From the NCBI RefSeq assembly GCF_031877795.1, contig NC_133932.1, positions 86,085,994 to 86,149,993 on the forward strand: DNA of 64,000 nucleotides. The letters are read 5' to 3'. Under the pieces are notes generated by a model. It had not been told where the DNA came from, ran no database searches, and worked only from the letters and a program-made list of their open reading frames with translations. The DNA comes from Strix aluco. Its lineage: Eukaryota; Chordata; Aves; Strigiformes; Strigidae. Shown here piece by piece: positions 23,376 to 35,301 of the stretch. The position numbers and the translations under genes were made by a program. Each line of letters starts with the position of its first letter. The stretch's first letter is position 1.

Positions 23376-23897
23376 CCTAAACAAGACAAAGTCAGCCCTT
23401 TGGAAGTCCAGGATGTCAGTTCTGCTTCTCCCTCTCCTGGCCTCTCTAAGAATAGAGAACTCTATTATTTCATGATCGCTGTGCCCTAGTCGGCCTCCAA
23501 CTGCCACATCATTCACCAGTCTTTCTCTGTTCACAAAGAGGAGGTCCAGCAGGGCACCTTCTCTGGTCGGTTCACTCTGATTCACCCTGATTCTAATGCA
23601 GAGACACTCCACCCTGTCTTCACTACACTTGTACTCAAAGCAAATGTAACAGTCCCTAACATACAGTGCCACCCCATCGCCTCTCCTTCCTTGTCTATCC
23701 CTCCTAAAGAGCTTGTAGCCATCAATTGGCACACTCCAGTCATGGGAGACATCCCACCATGTTTCTGTAATAGCCACGACATCATAATTTTCCTGTTGCA
23801 TCATGGCTTCAAGCTCCTCCTGTTTGTTACCCATGCTGTGTGCATTGGTATACATGCACTTCAGATGGGCTGATGTTTTTCCCCCTTCCCCCTTCAA
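23376..23897 (-). pseudogene. CR1 ORF2 endonuclease fragment with internal deletion
   Basis: The frame has the APE-type endonuclease start: YTNAHSMGNKQEELEAMM, then VVAITETWWD (the catalytic E in ITETWW), YKLFRRDRQGRRGDGVALYV, and the C-terminal GGRLGHSDHEIIEF with the SDH catalytic motif. Between RIRVNQSE and TREGALLDLLFVN the middle of the domain, including the usual GDFN motif, is missing, though the frame is kept. This domain nicks target DNA for LINE insertion; here it cannot be functional. Confidence 0.88.
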
Positions 23898-23899
23898 AT

Positions 23900-24292
23900 C
23901 TAGTTTAAAGCTCTCTCAATGAGTCCAGCTAACTCCTGCCACAAGATCCTTTTCCCCCTCTGGGACAGGTGCGTCTCATCTGATGCCAAAAGGTCTGGCA
24001 TCCTGTATACTAACCCATGATTGAAAAATCCAAAGCCCTGACTGTAACACCAGTCTTGGATCCACAAGTTCATCTGTTGAGTTCTCCGGTATTCTTTTTC
24101 ATCCATCCCCCCAACTGAAGGGATGGAGAAGAACACAATTTGTGCCCCTGACCCCTTAATCACTTTCCCCAAGGACCTGAAATCTCTCTTCATTGATTTA
24201 GGACTTCTCCTGGTAATGTCGTTGCTACCTACCTGAAAAACAAAGAGAGGGTAGTAGTCCTTGGGTCTCACCAGAGTGGGGAGTTTTGCCAT
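23900..24292 (-). pseudogene. CR1 ORF1 C-terminal esterase domain fragment
   Basis: A 130-codon frame with VFQVGSNDITRRSP, IVFFSIPSVGG, MNLWIQDWCYSQGFGFFNHG and DLLASDETHLSQRGKRILWQEL. GSND and DETH correspond to the GxND and DxxH blocks of the SGNH/GDSL hydrolase fold, known in CR1 ORF1 proteins. The N-terminal part with the nucleophile serine block is not intact in this frame; related sequence continues to about 24480. It lies immediately 5' of the endonuclease part, as expected for ORF1-ORF2 order. Confidence 0.85.
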
Positions 24293-24480
24293 GGGTCCTT
24301 GACCTGGGCCCCAGGGAGGCAGCAGACTTCCCTATGGAGTGGGTCTGGTCTGCATATTGGGCCTTTGACACCCCTCAGGATGGAGTCACCCACTACAATG
24401 ACTCTTCTGGGGTTCTTTTTAGAACTGGTTTTAATACCTGGTCTAAAGCGTCCCAGCCTTTCAATGGTAATGATAATCTT

Positions 24481-26601
24481 TCTTACTTTTTCTAAGGATA
24501 TTCCAGGTTTTAACAGCCTTTACTTTATATATTCTATTTGTCAGAAGGCCAAATTATTATGCAGTTTGTGAATAAAGTACAGTTTAGATTGAAAATATTT
24601 TTTACATAAAATCCTCCACTGAGTCTTTCGAATTATGAAGCAGCAGTTGGAGCAAGCTGCTTCTGTACATGTAATTGATTTCGTCAAATCAGGACCTATT
24701 TGATATAAATAGATTTTGATTGTTAAAAATCTTATGACAATTTGCTTAGCTCTACAGTCAAGGATTTGGAGAGGCTGTTTTTTTGATGCTTCTGGCAACA
24801 ATACCCTCACAGAAAATTTTTAATACTAGTAAAGGAAAAGTAACTAGTATACTTAAGTAGCATTTAGAATCACTATACTCAGCAAATTATCCTGAAAGGA
24901 TTATCTTTTCCATTTGTTTGCTCTATTCCCTGGGTGGTGTTGGTTTTTATTGTTTCCTCAGCTTAATTTGCCACTTAGCTAGGATCAGATTTGCAACTGT
25001 ATCAATGGAGCTTTTAAACAATAAGAAATATCTAGGCTGTGATGATTAAAGTAAGCATGCTTCTTTTCAATAAACACTTCATTATAGATGTGTTTATTGA
25101 TAATTTATTACATATTGATTGTCACCACATTGGATAATTTCTTGGTTATTACCATCTTCTTTTGGGTCATGAACCACTGCGGGTAATACTGTAAGTGTCA
25201 CTTTCTTTTCAACATCAAAAATATAAGAACAACTCTTTAAGAAAGATGAATATTAGAAAACATTAATTCCTTTACATGTGATGAGAGTATTCAGTGGAAC
25301 TACTTAAAAGGACTTATTTATCCACATATATTTTCTCAAATTCAAATCTCTATGGTTTTAGTTGGATTTTGGATTATCTCAGAAAATAGATCATGCCTCT
25401 TCATTCAACCTTCAAATCCTATGTTTTCTTAGAGTACATAGTTAAAGAAAAGAAGGTATGGGCAATATTAATGCCGAGCAGTGGGAAGAATATCAGATGT
25501 CTCTTTGGTCTAAGTCCAGTGCTTCATGCTAGTGTTAATTATTAATCAGACTTTTCACAGTCCTTGTACAGTATATTATCTATTGCTTGAAACCAGAAAC
25601 GTCCATACAGATTTAGAGCAAAAATGCATGCAATTATGTTTTCCTTTTTCTTATACTCTTCTCTAGGTATGTGCTTTATTAGTTCTTGGAGAATGGATAC
25701 TAAATGGATCTTTGATTTGACCTAAGATGGCTGTTAGTAAGTTCATAATATGTACTTATGTAGGATCACTGTGGAAACCAATTTTCGTAGACATAACTAT
25801 AATTAAAAGTGGTTTATTGACTTCTTTATGGAATCTTTTTTAATAGAAATTTCCATTCTATGATAGTTCTATATTGTATTAATCTTGTAAATTAAGTCTG
25901 AAAGGTTTCATCTGGATGTGTTTCTACCAGAGCAATTATTTAGCCACCTGAGGAGAAAGTGAAAGATTTAAATGATTAAAATAATCACAGAGAATCATCC
26001 ATAAAAACTGAATGAAACAACTGCTACTTTGAGCTTAAACACACACATAAAACTTAAAAAGTTTTTCAGAAATAGACACAAAAATGCTTCTCACTCCTAC
26101 AATTTAACAGTAGAAAATGGGACAACAGTCATGTAATTCTTAATATTAATGTCAATAAAAAATGTGATTGTTTTCTACCTGCATATGACAATGAACTCCC
26201 ACAAAGATTTGAAAATTTCCTTCCCACATAAAAAGTTTTTTCAGACAATAAATGCCTAAACAGGCTATGGAAAATAACTGATTTAATGCACAGGTATTCA
26301 TAGTTTTCTGTTAGTACTGCAGTGAATCTTCAGTCTCACTTCTAATATGAAGATCCAAGAGAGGACTGAAAAGAAATAATCAGTGTTTTAATTAAAACAA
26401 CTGTGAAAAAAACAAAGCAAATCAAAAAACCCCACAAAGAAATACTCATTAAGAAAAAAAGGGTACAGAAAGAAGATAAAAACATTTCAAGTATCAGTCT
26501 GTTACTCTCTGCATACCCTATCATATATTTATCTTCAATATCTGTTTTGCTTTTTTTTTCTTTTTTACTTTTTTCTTTTTTTAATATATGTATAACTTTG
26601 T
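24481..26601. other. AT-rich intergenic region, no gene seen
   Basis: No gene, RNA or repeat of clear family. Open frames are short and shared between strands. A T/A-rich stretch (26545-26590) lies just before the LTR insertion site. Confidence 0.6.
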
Positions 26602-26606
26602 GACCC

Positions 26607-27554
26607 TGTCTTGGGTTTGTGTGCGGTGGGGTTGTGGTAGCAGGGGAGGCGCTACAGGGGTGGCTCCTGGGAGAAGCTGCTAGAACCTTCCCTGGCTCCA
26701 AGTCAGACTCACCTCTGCCAATTAGTGACGGTGGCTGTGCCTCTGTGATAACATATCTAAGAAGGCGAACCTGGGAGGAGGGGGAATGGTTAGGGAAGTG
26801 GAAGAAAGGAGGAGGGGCAGGACAGATGTGTCAGAGCTGAGACTTCCCTGCAGCCCGTGGTGAGATGTCAGGCTGTCCACCTGCAGCCTTTGGAGGACCC
26901 CGTGCCGGAGCAGGTGGCTGTGCCTGAAGAAGGATGAGACTCTGAGGGAAGCCTGCACTGGAGCAGTCGGTTGCTGGGAGGACTGCAGCCTGTGGGAGGG
27001 ACCCACAACGGAGCTGTTTGTGAAGAGCTGCAGCCCTGTGGGAAGGACTTATGTCAGAGAAGTTCATGGAGGACTGTCTCCCATGAGAGGGACCCCATGC
27101 TGGAGCAGGAGAAGAGTGTGAGGAGTCCTCCCCCTGAGGAGAAAGGAGTGACAGAAACAACGGGTGGTGAACTGATCGCAACCCCCATTCCCTCCCTCCC
27201 TGTGTCACTGGTAGAGGGGAGGTAGACAAATCATGAGCAAAGCTGAGCCTGAGAAGAAGGGGGGGGTGGGGGGAATGTGTTTTTAAAATGTGGTTATATT
27301 TCTCACTGTCCTATTCTGATTTGATTGGTAAATTAGTGGTGGTGGTGGTGGTGGTGTTCAAATTAAATTGATGTTCTTTCTTCCCAAGTCGAGTCTGTCT
27401 TTTGCTCATGACCATAATTGGTGAATCATCCCTCCTTGTCCTTATCTCAATTCCTGAGCCTTTTGTTTTATTTTCTCCTTCCCATCCCTGAGGGGGAAGG
27501 AGTGAGTGAGCAGCTATGTGGTGCTCAGTTTCCCTCTGGGCTTAAACCATGACA
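26607..27554 (+). mobile_element. Solo LTR with GACCC target duplication
   Basis: A 948-bp segment starts TGTCTTGGGTTTGTGTG and ends TTAAACCATGACA. It is flanked by GACCC at 26602-26606 and 27555-27559, a perfect 5-bp duplication. The interior has the repeated "CTGCAGCC(C/T)GTGG...ACCC(A/C)" and "GCTGGAGCAG" units, then CAACCCCCATTCCCTC, which I recognise from a common bird LTR type. A GGT run sits at 27335-27356. The ORFs on either strand here (73-132 codons) are composed of these LTR units and are not genes. A related, shorter remnant is at 49410-49636. Confidence 0.9.
27335..27356. repeat. (GGT)n microsatellite inside LTR
   Basis: About seven GGT units are directly visible within the 3' part of the solo LTR. 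Confidence 0.9.
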
Positions 27555-28865
27555 GACCCAAATAAATTTGTGGATTTTTTAGGTGGCATTTTTCTAAGCA
27601 TTCATTGCTCACCATTGGTGAATGGTGCAGTCTCTATCCTGGGCTTTTAAAACAAAACAGATGTCTAAGATCTTAATAAACTTCCTAGTGTATAACTCAT
27701 TACTTGGGTTCTTTTCTCTTTTGGGGTAAAAACATCACAATACAAACAAGTAAATCAATATTTATAAAGGGGCGGGGAAAGAAAAGGAATTACAGCTCAA
27801 GCTCACTGGGAATTTTCCATCATAGCATATCTTGATGGAAAAAAAGTGTTTTCAGAACTCTCAGTATTTCACACAGGAAGATTTGTTTGCCAAAAATAGC
27901 ACCTATTTTTTTTCACTTGAATACAGTTTTCAATAATTAAATATTTCAGTTTGTCATACTTTTCTATTTTGACATTACCCAACTCTAATTTTTCATAAAC
28001 CCCTATGGAAATTATAAGAAGTGAGCCTATGATTTTTTTTTTTTCTGTTGAAAATATTTATTTATTGAGCAACACCTTCCATTATATCTTTACAATTTTC
28101 CATCTAGCTTGATTGCTGGAAGGCCTAACCACAAAAAAATAGTAGACATGTGGGAAATACAGACTGCAAGATGGCAGATTATTATGGCAGTTCTGATATG
28201 AGTTTCAGTGGCTGTAGGAGCCTAAATTGCATCAGGTAAAATTAAATTGAATGTTTCACTTCAAGAATTATAATTTTTTTTTTTAAACTTGAACATATTT
28301 ATGAACAACTTTTCATAAATATTTTGCTATTTTACTTACTGTTTTGCTACAAGCTTAGCCAAAGTCAAAAGTTCAAACTTTTCTGTTTGACCGTGTGTGA
28401 AACAAATCATTTGTGTAATATAGTAATATTATCAGTTCTCATGAACCTAATATAAGAATACAAATTACTAGGTTTGGGTGCCAGACTCTTAAAATGGACA
28501 ACTGACTAGGATCACCCGTGACTGTCAGTCCTGTGAGCCTCTGCAGTGGCTGCTCTTAGATAAGTATCGGGTGACTATTCCAACCTACTAAAGGACATCA
28601 TGAAGGAGATGAGTTGCAACATGTACTTAATGTTCACATGATAGACGAAAGAGCTAGGCCACTGATTTCTACAGCCTGGAACATCTAGTGGTGGATCAGA
28701 ATATTTGACTGCAATTACCTTCTAACTTAGAGACAATTTCATGGCCATAAGAAAAAGAGAGACATCAAATACTCAGAAATTACTCACATTTTTATTAGGA
28801 AAATAGAAAGTCAGCCTAGGTGTAAGAGCTTGTCCTTTTTCTTCAGATTTCGGTGGTTGTTTGGT

Positions 28866-28890
28866 TTTTGTTTTGTTTTGTTTTGTTTTG
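28866..28890. repeat. (TTTTG)n microsatellite
   Basis: About five tandem TTTTG units, directly visible. Confidence 0.9.
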
Positions 28891-30399
28891 CTTTCTTTCT
28901 CCTTTCTAAAGTATCTAAGTCATAAAAAACAATGTAATTTTCTTTGATATAAAGGAATGATAAGTATCATGACAATTCAATGATTTATCTGTAATTTATT
29001 ATTGTCCTTTTGTACAAAGACAGTGATTTTAGTTCTTTTCTGCTTAATTTATATATTGTGTCCCAGAAACTTCATTACAGTTGAAACACCATGTCACCAG
29101 TATACTGTCAGTATTCCAGTTATCAAGGGATTTAAAATCATCTAAAAATGGATGTTCAAGAGGATATTTCAAAGATCTGAGAGAAAATTATTTAATAACC
29201 TGATGAAACACTTTCCACTTTAGTACTTGTTTCTTGTAAAGAATACTAGTACTTTCTATATCTGTTAGAAAAGAGAATGGAGAATTAGAGATTAAAAGCA
29301 CTGAACTAAACATAGTAACATTTGGGTTGTCCATTTTTTTAAGACCAACCACTCTGGAGCATAAAAGAGGAAGCTGTTTCTTGTATTAATGTTACATAAT
29401 TGTTTCTTCATTTCCCTTTGAACGTCATCCTCTGACCAAGTCTTCAGCTTTACCTGTGACATATTTACTAAAGAGAATTCTTTTTCCTGCTACACCAACA
29501 AAACAGGAAAAAAATCTGAGGGGAAATAAAAAAGCTGCTCTGATAACATCTATCTGCTGTGGATGTATGTGTGCTTCTCTACCTATTTACTTATTAATCT
29601 TTCTTAAGCTGTGAGTTAGGAATGGATCCGTTTTTCTACTTCAGGAGCCTTTACATGTGTTTGTCAATCATTCCTAGTGAACATGAGTTGGAATACACAA
29701 TTTGTCTGCCCCATCAATAGGTTACGCTTCAAATTCGGGAAGTTAACCTTCAAATTCAGGAAGTTCAATAAGGAATTCCATATTTGGTAACATTTGGATT
29801 GTTTGTATAATAAAAACTTGTGTGACAGTTATCAAATATTTTCTTCATGGTTGGTAGCGCGTGTTAGATGTATTATCAAAGATGAAATTCCAGCACTACC
29901 CTAAAATTATTACAGGGTGTGTTGGACCCTCCCTAGATCCAGAGAGCTATGTCCCCTCCAACTACTGACACTAGGACCACCACTTGCTTTGATAATAAAC
30001 CTGTGTTATTAGCAAGTTTTCCATATTGGATAATTTAGACCTTTGGACAGTTAAAACACTAATTGTAGTAACAGTACATTCTCAGCTCCATACTTATGAT
30101 GCCTTTTGCCTATAACAAAATTTGAGCAAATACTGAGAAAACTTTCTGGTGAAGTAGACAGCCAGGTAGACATCAATAGAATTAAGTAATACGTATAATG
30201 CAGAAATAAAAAGGTTTAAGCACTAAGATAGTATTTAGGCAGATTGGCTTTTATAGTATACCTTAACCAACCTCTCATCAGCAAAACTGGGTGAGAGTTG
30301 AAAATGTTATAATCAACTCCATCATTTTCATTCAAAGAGCTTAATTTATAGTAATGTTTTTGCATGATCATTTGCCCATAAGGCATACAGGTTTGGTTT

Positions 30400-30427
30400 T
30401 TTGTTTTGTTTTGTTTTGTTTTGTTTT
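30400..30427. repeat. (TTTTG)n microsatellite
   Basis: About five tandem TTTTG units followed by ATTTATTT-type repeats. Confidence 0.9.
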
Positions 30428-32659
30428 AATATTTATTTATTTATATTTATTGTTTAATTTGTTTAAAAATGTGTGTTTGCTACTGTGGTATTTTTTCTTG
30501 AATTGATGTTTAACAGTTTCCATTTTTTTCCAGAGTAAGAATCCTTTCCCTGTTATACATCCTGCTTTTTAAGTTATCAAGATGATTTTTAAGAAATAAA
30601 AAGTCTGTATTTCCCCATAGCTTATGTTGCTCATGTACATTTGCTCCTAGAACCTCATTTTCCAAACAATGACAAGATGGTACTTTGTGTTATTCAAATG
30701 AAGAGCTACTTCTATTCATACATACAGTAGCGTACCTCATATATGTTGAAGTATAGTGGAAACAAAGTAATCCTTCTAAGAGGAAGTGTGCAAAGGTTAA
30801 ATCACGAGAAAGTAAAAATACTTAAGGGCTCTCTGTTCTAGAAATTTAAGCCTCTAAACAAGGCAAGTTTTAGCAAAAATCAAAAAATTACAACATTAAT
30901 GAGAAATGACTGAACTCATCATCTATGAGTAGGACTTTTTAATACTATTACTTTTTACTTCCATATGATTGTCTTAAACATTAAACTCTTCCCTGCCCTC
31001 TTAAATGTCTGTAAAGCACCCAGAAATATATGAATGCTTTGTAGTTAGTATAGGATATTAAGTATTAATGCATAGTGTTATATATTAGTATATATGCACT
31101 ATACTAATTTAGAAAACCCATAGGGAATAGAGTTTGAGCAAGTGTAGGACCAGGGCCTGTCATTTTAATATATTAAAGGAAGTATTAAATATTTGCTGTT
31201 CCTGAAGTACAATCATTGAGAGTTTAAGTAGCAAATTTAGTAAATTTCCATGACTATTAATATTTTACTGTAACACTAGTCATATTCTTATTCATTCGTG
31301 CTAGCAAAGACGTCATAAAGACGGGATAACCCTCTAATCAATAAGTATTTTATTGAAGACTGCCTTCATATAAAATGGATTTTTTAATATATATGGAACA
31401 AAAATGTCTCTGAAATGAAAACCTGAGTCTTTTGTTTTCCTTCACCTCCATATAATGATTGTGTCCACATGAATATGGGATAGAGAAGAAAAAAATTATT
31501 TCTCTTTGGTGCTTGTTCCTCTTGACCTGCAAAGCTGAATAGGAAAAACAAAGGGCAATAAACATATGGTGGGTTCTTCTTTATTTTCCAGGGCCTTTTG
31601 ATAAAGCTAATCTAAATGACCAAAGCTGCTCATTCTTTTTTCTAAATGTCTCCAGAGAGATTTTCTTACAGCTTATAGAAAATAAATTAAAAAAAAGAAA
31701 AAACTTACCTGTCAGTCTTGTTAGCTTACTTTGGGATCTGATAGGAGATCGACATTTTCTCCGGTTTATGGAAAAGATCCCATTATAAGGATGTAATTCA
31801 GAGTTCTAATAACAAGAATTTAACTCTCTCTCCCACAGCTGTGTCAGCTCTGCAGTATCAATGAACAAACTATAGCTTCATGGTGTTCAGTATCCATAAG
31901 GTCATTATATTACATAAAGGTACATTTGCAGATTTAAAATTAAATTAAATAGCTTAACTCTAGGGTGTGATTTCTTCTTTATTTCAGTCAGAATTCAGTA
32001 ATTCCCGAACTTCACTCTTCCATTGCTTAAAATCTATATGTTTGTATTTGCCTTGGTATATAACATACCATTTGTGTAACTGGTCCTTTGCAGACATGAA
32101 AGAGAATGAGATTCATGCTCCATGAATCTATTTGGATTCTTCAGCAATGGATCACATGCCTTTTCGTTTAAGTTGCAGGAAAGCTTAAGGTAGTTCAAAG
32201 CAGTTGGAAAGTGCTGAATCATTTATTTGATTATGATCACATTTACTCTGTAAAAATAATGAAGAACATATTTTTGCTGTTTATTTACTTATTTGAAGGG
32301 TAAACAACCAGATGTTTGAAAGAAATAAAAGATCATGTACAAAGGTCAGAGTCTAAAATATATATTCATGCATACATAGATGTGCAGAAGCATGTATGCA
32401 TGTATATATTACACATAAATAAAAAAATTCTTGGATCCCTTGGTAAAGTATTAGGGTTTTTTTTGGTTGAGACAGAACAATAAGATATCCAAATACCAGC
32501 AGAACAAGATTATTACATAGCAATTTTACAAAAATTGACATTTTCATAGTGATTCATGAACTGATTGTGATTAAAGACTACTTTTGTAAAGAAAACAGAT
32601 GTGCCACAAATAGTAATACTTCCTGTTTATACAAAACCAGAAGACCTCAGCTAAATTCC

Positions 32660-33135
32660 TATTGTCAGGTTTGTGCACCATACTTAAGAATGATTTAGAA
32701 CAGCTAGAAAAAGACCAGAGGACATCAAAAAGATGATCAGTGTCTAGAAGATAGAATTTCTATGAGAAATTGAATGAACTGGGACTGTTTATCCTAATGA
32801 AGAGAAAACCATGGAAGGAGCAAGGTGACATTCTTTTTATTACCTAAAGGTATGGTGTAAAGAGGAAAAGAATAATTTCTAAGATATGAAAATAATAATT
32901 ATCTTAAATTTTAATGGCGGAAAATTAGGTTAGGTGTAGCTAAAAAAAAACCCTATGTAACTTTATGATAAAGGTAGCAGAAAATTTAAATACACTGTCT
33001 GAGAGGCTGTTAAATCTCTGTTATGAGGGTCTTTAAATGAAGCTAGACAAGCATCTGCCAAGAATATTATGAGTACAATCAATTAATCTTTGGAGCAGGG
33101 GCTTCACTTCAGCTCTAAGATTCTAAGATCAGTGG
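32660..33135 (+). mobile_element. Ancient CR1 LINE 3' end
   Basis: The degraded CR1 order is visible: an AGAGGACATCAAAAAGATGATCAG stretch, then TGAACTGGGACTGTTTATCC...GAGAAAACC, AGGTGACATTC...ACCTAAAGG, GAGAGGCTGTTAAATCTCTGTT, and AAATGAAGCTAGACAAGCATCTG. Divergence is high and no frame is open. Orientation is + because the 3' tail is on the right. Confidence 0.72.
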
Positions 33136-34057
33136 TGAGATTTTGTTTTTGTATAGTTAACAATTATAATCATTGCTGCATTTGAAAACATGCAGGACCA
33201 GGAAAAAAAAGATAAGTCCTCTTTTTCTTATAGTTATTGTGACTAAATATATGTATACAATATAATTTAAATTCTAAATTCTGGACAGGGAGACAGTATC
33301 ATAGGGCAAGTACTATAGGTGCATAGTATGTTATTACCGCTATTACAGGAAGAAAGAATTCATGTCTTTCTCATGGGAGAAGACTTTTAGTCCACGAGTC
33401 AGGACATTGTCGGCTCTTTGAATAATTTCCAATAGTAAGAGAGAAAATTAATTAGCAAGTATATTTTGTTCCCTTCAATGTTGTTTTCATGGAGTTGTTA
33501 AACTAGAGTGTTATTTGTAGTGTTAAGTGCTAGCTGTTTTTTTTAAGTCTCAGATCATCTCCTGACAAATGAGAAGTCAGAGCTAGAACTTGTGCTGCAT
33601 AGAAACATATTTGTTTGTACTATAATTACTGTCTCTTCTTTAATTAAAAAAAGCCCTATTTCAGAAGTTCTGTCTTTTTATATATAATGACATTCCCTTT
33701 ATCTACTGCTACTCAGAGGAGTGCTGATTTCTTATCAGATGAAGCATCATGTTAATTTGTGCTTCATGAAGAATTCATTGAAATAGTCTATTCTAGAAAT
33801 GGAAATACCAAGGGTAACTCTGAAGATGTCTAAAACCATTAAAAAGTAATTGAAATTACTCTGTTTGAGGTCTTTGTGAGTGGTGGGAATTATCTTCTGG
33901 GTATGTAAGCTTTTTTAGCTTAAGCATAGTAATTCCCTGATAGCTTTGAAAATATTTTAGAAACCACAACCGTCAAGTTCAAATACTTCTTCCATATTCA
34001 TTTTCTTGACATAGTGTTTATAATGTTTGTGGTATTTGGCTTTAATAATTAGAAATT
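33136..34057. other. AT-rich spacer, no gene seen
   Basis: No gene or clear repeat. It lies between an ancient and a younger CR1 copy. Confidence 0.6.
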
Positions 34058-35301
34058 TTCCTGCTTGACAAACCTGATCTCCTTCTATGACAGGGCGACC
34101 TGCTTATTAGATGAGGGAAAGGCTGTAGATGTTGTCTACCTTGACTTCAGTAAGGCCTTTGGCACCATTTCCCACAGCATTCTCCTGGCAAAACTGGCTG
34201 CTCGTGACTTGGATGGGCACACTCTTCTCTGGTTAAAAAACTGGCTGGATGGTCGGGCCCAAAGAGTTGTGGTGAATGAGTTAAATCCGGTTGGTGGCCA
34301 GTCACGAGTGGTGTCCCCCAGGGCTCGGTTCTGGGGCCACTCCTGTTTAACATCTTTATTGATGATCTAGACGAGGGGATCAAATGCACCCTCAGTAAGT
34401 TTGCAGATGACACCAAGTTGGTTGTGAGTGTTGATCTGCTCAAGGGTAGGGAGGCTCTGCAGAGAGATCTGGACAGGCTGGAGCAATGGGCTAAGGCCAA
34501 CTGTATGAGCTTCAATAAGGCCAAATGCCGGGTGCTGCACTTTGGCCACAACAACCCCCAGCAGCGCTACAGGCCTGGGGAGGAGTGGCTGGAGAGCTGC
34601 CAGTCAGAGAGGGACCTGGGGGTGTTGATTGACAGCTGGCTGAACATGAGCCAGCAATGTGCCCAGGTGGCCAAGAAGGCCAATGGTATCCTGGCTTGTA
34701 TCAGAAATAGCGTGGCCAGCAGGGACAGGGAAGTGATCTTACCCCTGTCCTTGGCACTGGTGAGGCCACACCTCGATTACTGTGTTCAATTTTGGGCCCC
34801 TCACTACAGGAAGGACACTGAATTACACAAGCGAGCGTGTCCAAAGAAGGGCAACGAAGCTGGTGAGGGGTCTGGAGGACATGTCTTATGAGGAGTGGCT
34901 GAAGGAACTGGGGTTTTTTAGTCTAGAGAAGAGGAGGCTGAGGGGAGACCTCATCGCCCTCTACAACCACCTGAAAGGAGGTTGCAGAGAGCTGGGGATG
35001 AGTCTCTTTAATGAAGTAACAAGCGATAAGACAAGAGGTAATGGCCTCACATTGCATCAGGGAAGGTTTAGACTGGACATTAGGAAGTATTTCTTTACAG
35101 AATGGGTTGTTAGGCGTTGGAATTGGCTGCCCAGGGAGGTGGTGGAGTCCCCATCCCTGGAGGTGTTTAACAGTCTGGTTGACATAGCACATAGGGATAT
35201 GGTGTATTTGAGAACTGTCAATATTAGGTTAATGGTTGGACTAGATGATCTTCAATGTCCTTTCCAACCTAGATGATTCTGTGATTCTGTGATTCTGTGA
35301 T
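34058..35301 (+). mobile_element. 5'-truncated CR1 LINE, + strand
   Basis: It starts within the RT region (TTGACAAACCTGATCTCC) and ends with a tandem tail of GATTCTGTGATTCTGTG units at about 35274-35301, the octamer tail typical of CR1. About 1.24 kb remains. The 3' region includes the GGTTGGACTAGATGATCTTC...CCTTTCCAACCTAGATGATTCTGTG block. The body is close in sequence to the large CR1 at 19.6-24.5 kb, so the two belong to similar subfamilies. Confidence 0.92.
34065..35276 (+). pseudogene. CR1 ORF2 reverse transcriptase remnant (three frames)
   Basis: Piece 34065-34370 has VVYLDFSKAFGTISHSIL and KNWLDGRAQRVVVN; a frameshift near 34290-34320 then disrupts the [11 protein letters not shown] block. 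Piece 34418-34891 carries the region after the catalytic box, with [15 protein letters not shown] and [16 protein letters not shown] further frameshift near 34830 moves the C-terminal part, [15 protein letters not shown]...[12 protein letters not shown], to 34782-35276. The FADD box is encoded around 34400. At least two frameshifts make it inactive. Confidence 0.88.

Larger units (their letters stand above)
19584..24480 (-). mobile_element. Long, broken CR1 LINE carrying three nested insertions
   Basis: The 3' end of a CR1 starts at about 19584 (CAGAGAATCATCTAAGTTGG..., read on +), and the element runs to about 24480 on the - strand. Parts in order from its 5' end are: the ORF1 esterase end (23900-24292), ORF2 endonuclease (23376-23897), a linker (22557-22734 and 21347-21747), reverse transcriptase (20186-21471) and the 3' region. 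Three later insertions interrupt it: a short CR1 (about 19893-20100), a solo LTR (21748-22556) and a second solo LTR (22735-23375). Removing them leaves about 3.2 kb, against roughly 4.5 kb for a full CR1, so parts of ORF1 and the endonuclease are missing. Stops and frameshifts make it inactive. The 24480 end is approximate. Confidence 0.88.
27560..32659. other. AT-rich intergenic region with TTTTG microsatellites
   Basis: No gene is recognised. TTTTG-type runs are at 28866-28890 and 30400-30427, and an imperfect direct repeat of about 21 bases is at 29726-29767. Open frames are at most about 71 codons and have no domain. The patch 28450-28720 is more GC-balanced and could be an old repeat or conserved non-coding DNA. 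Confidence 0.6.

Noticed and set aside
26619..27229. Frames of 73-132 codons in the 26.6-27.5 kb region, candidates for genes
   Set aside because: They consist of repeated LTR units between perfect target duplications.
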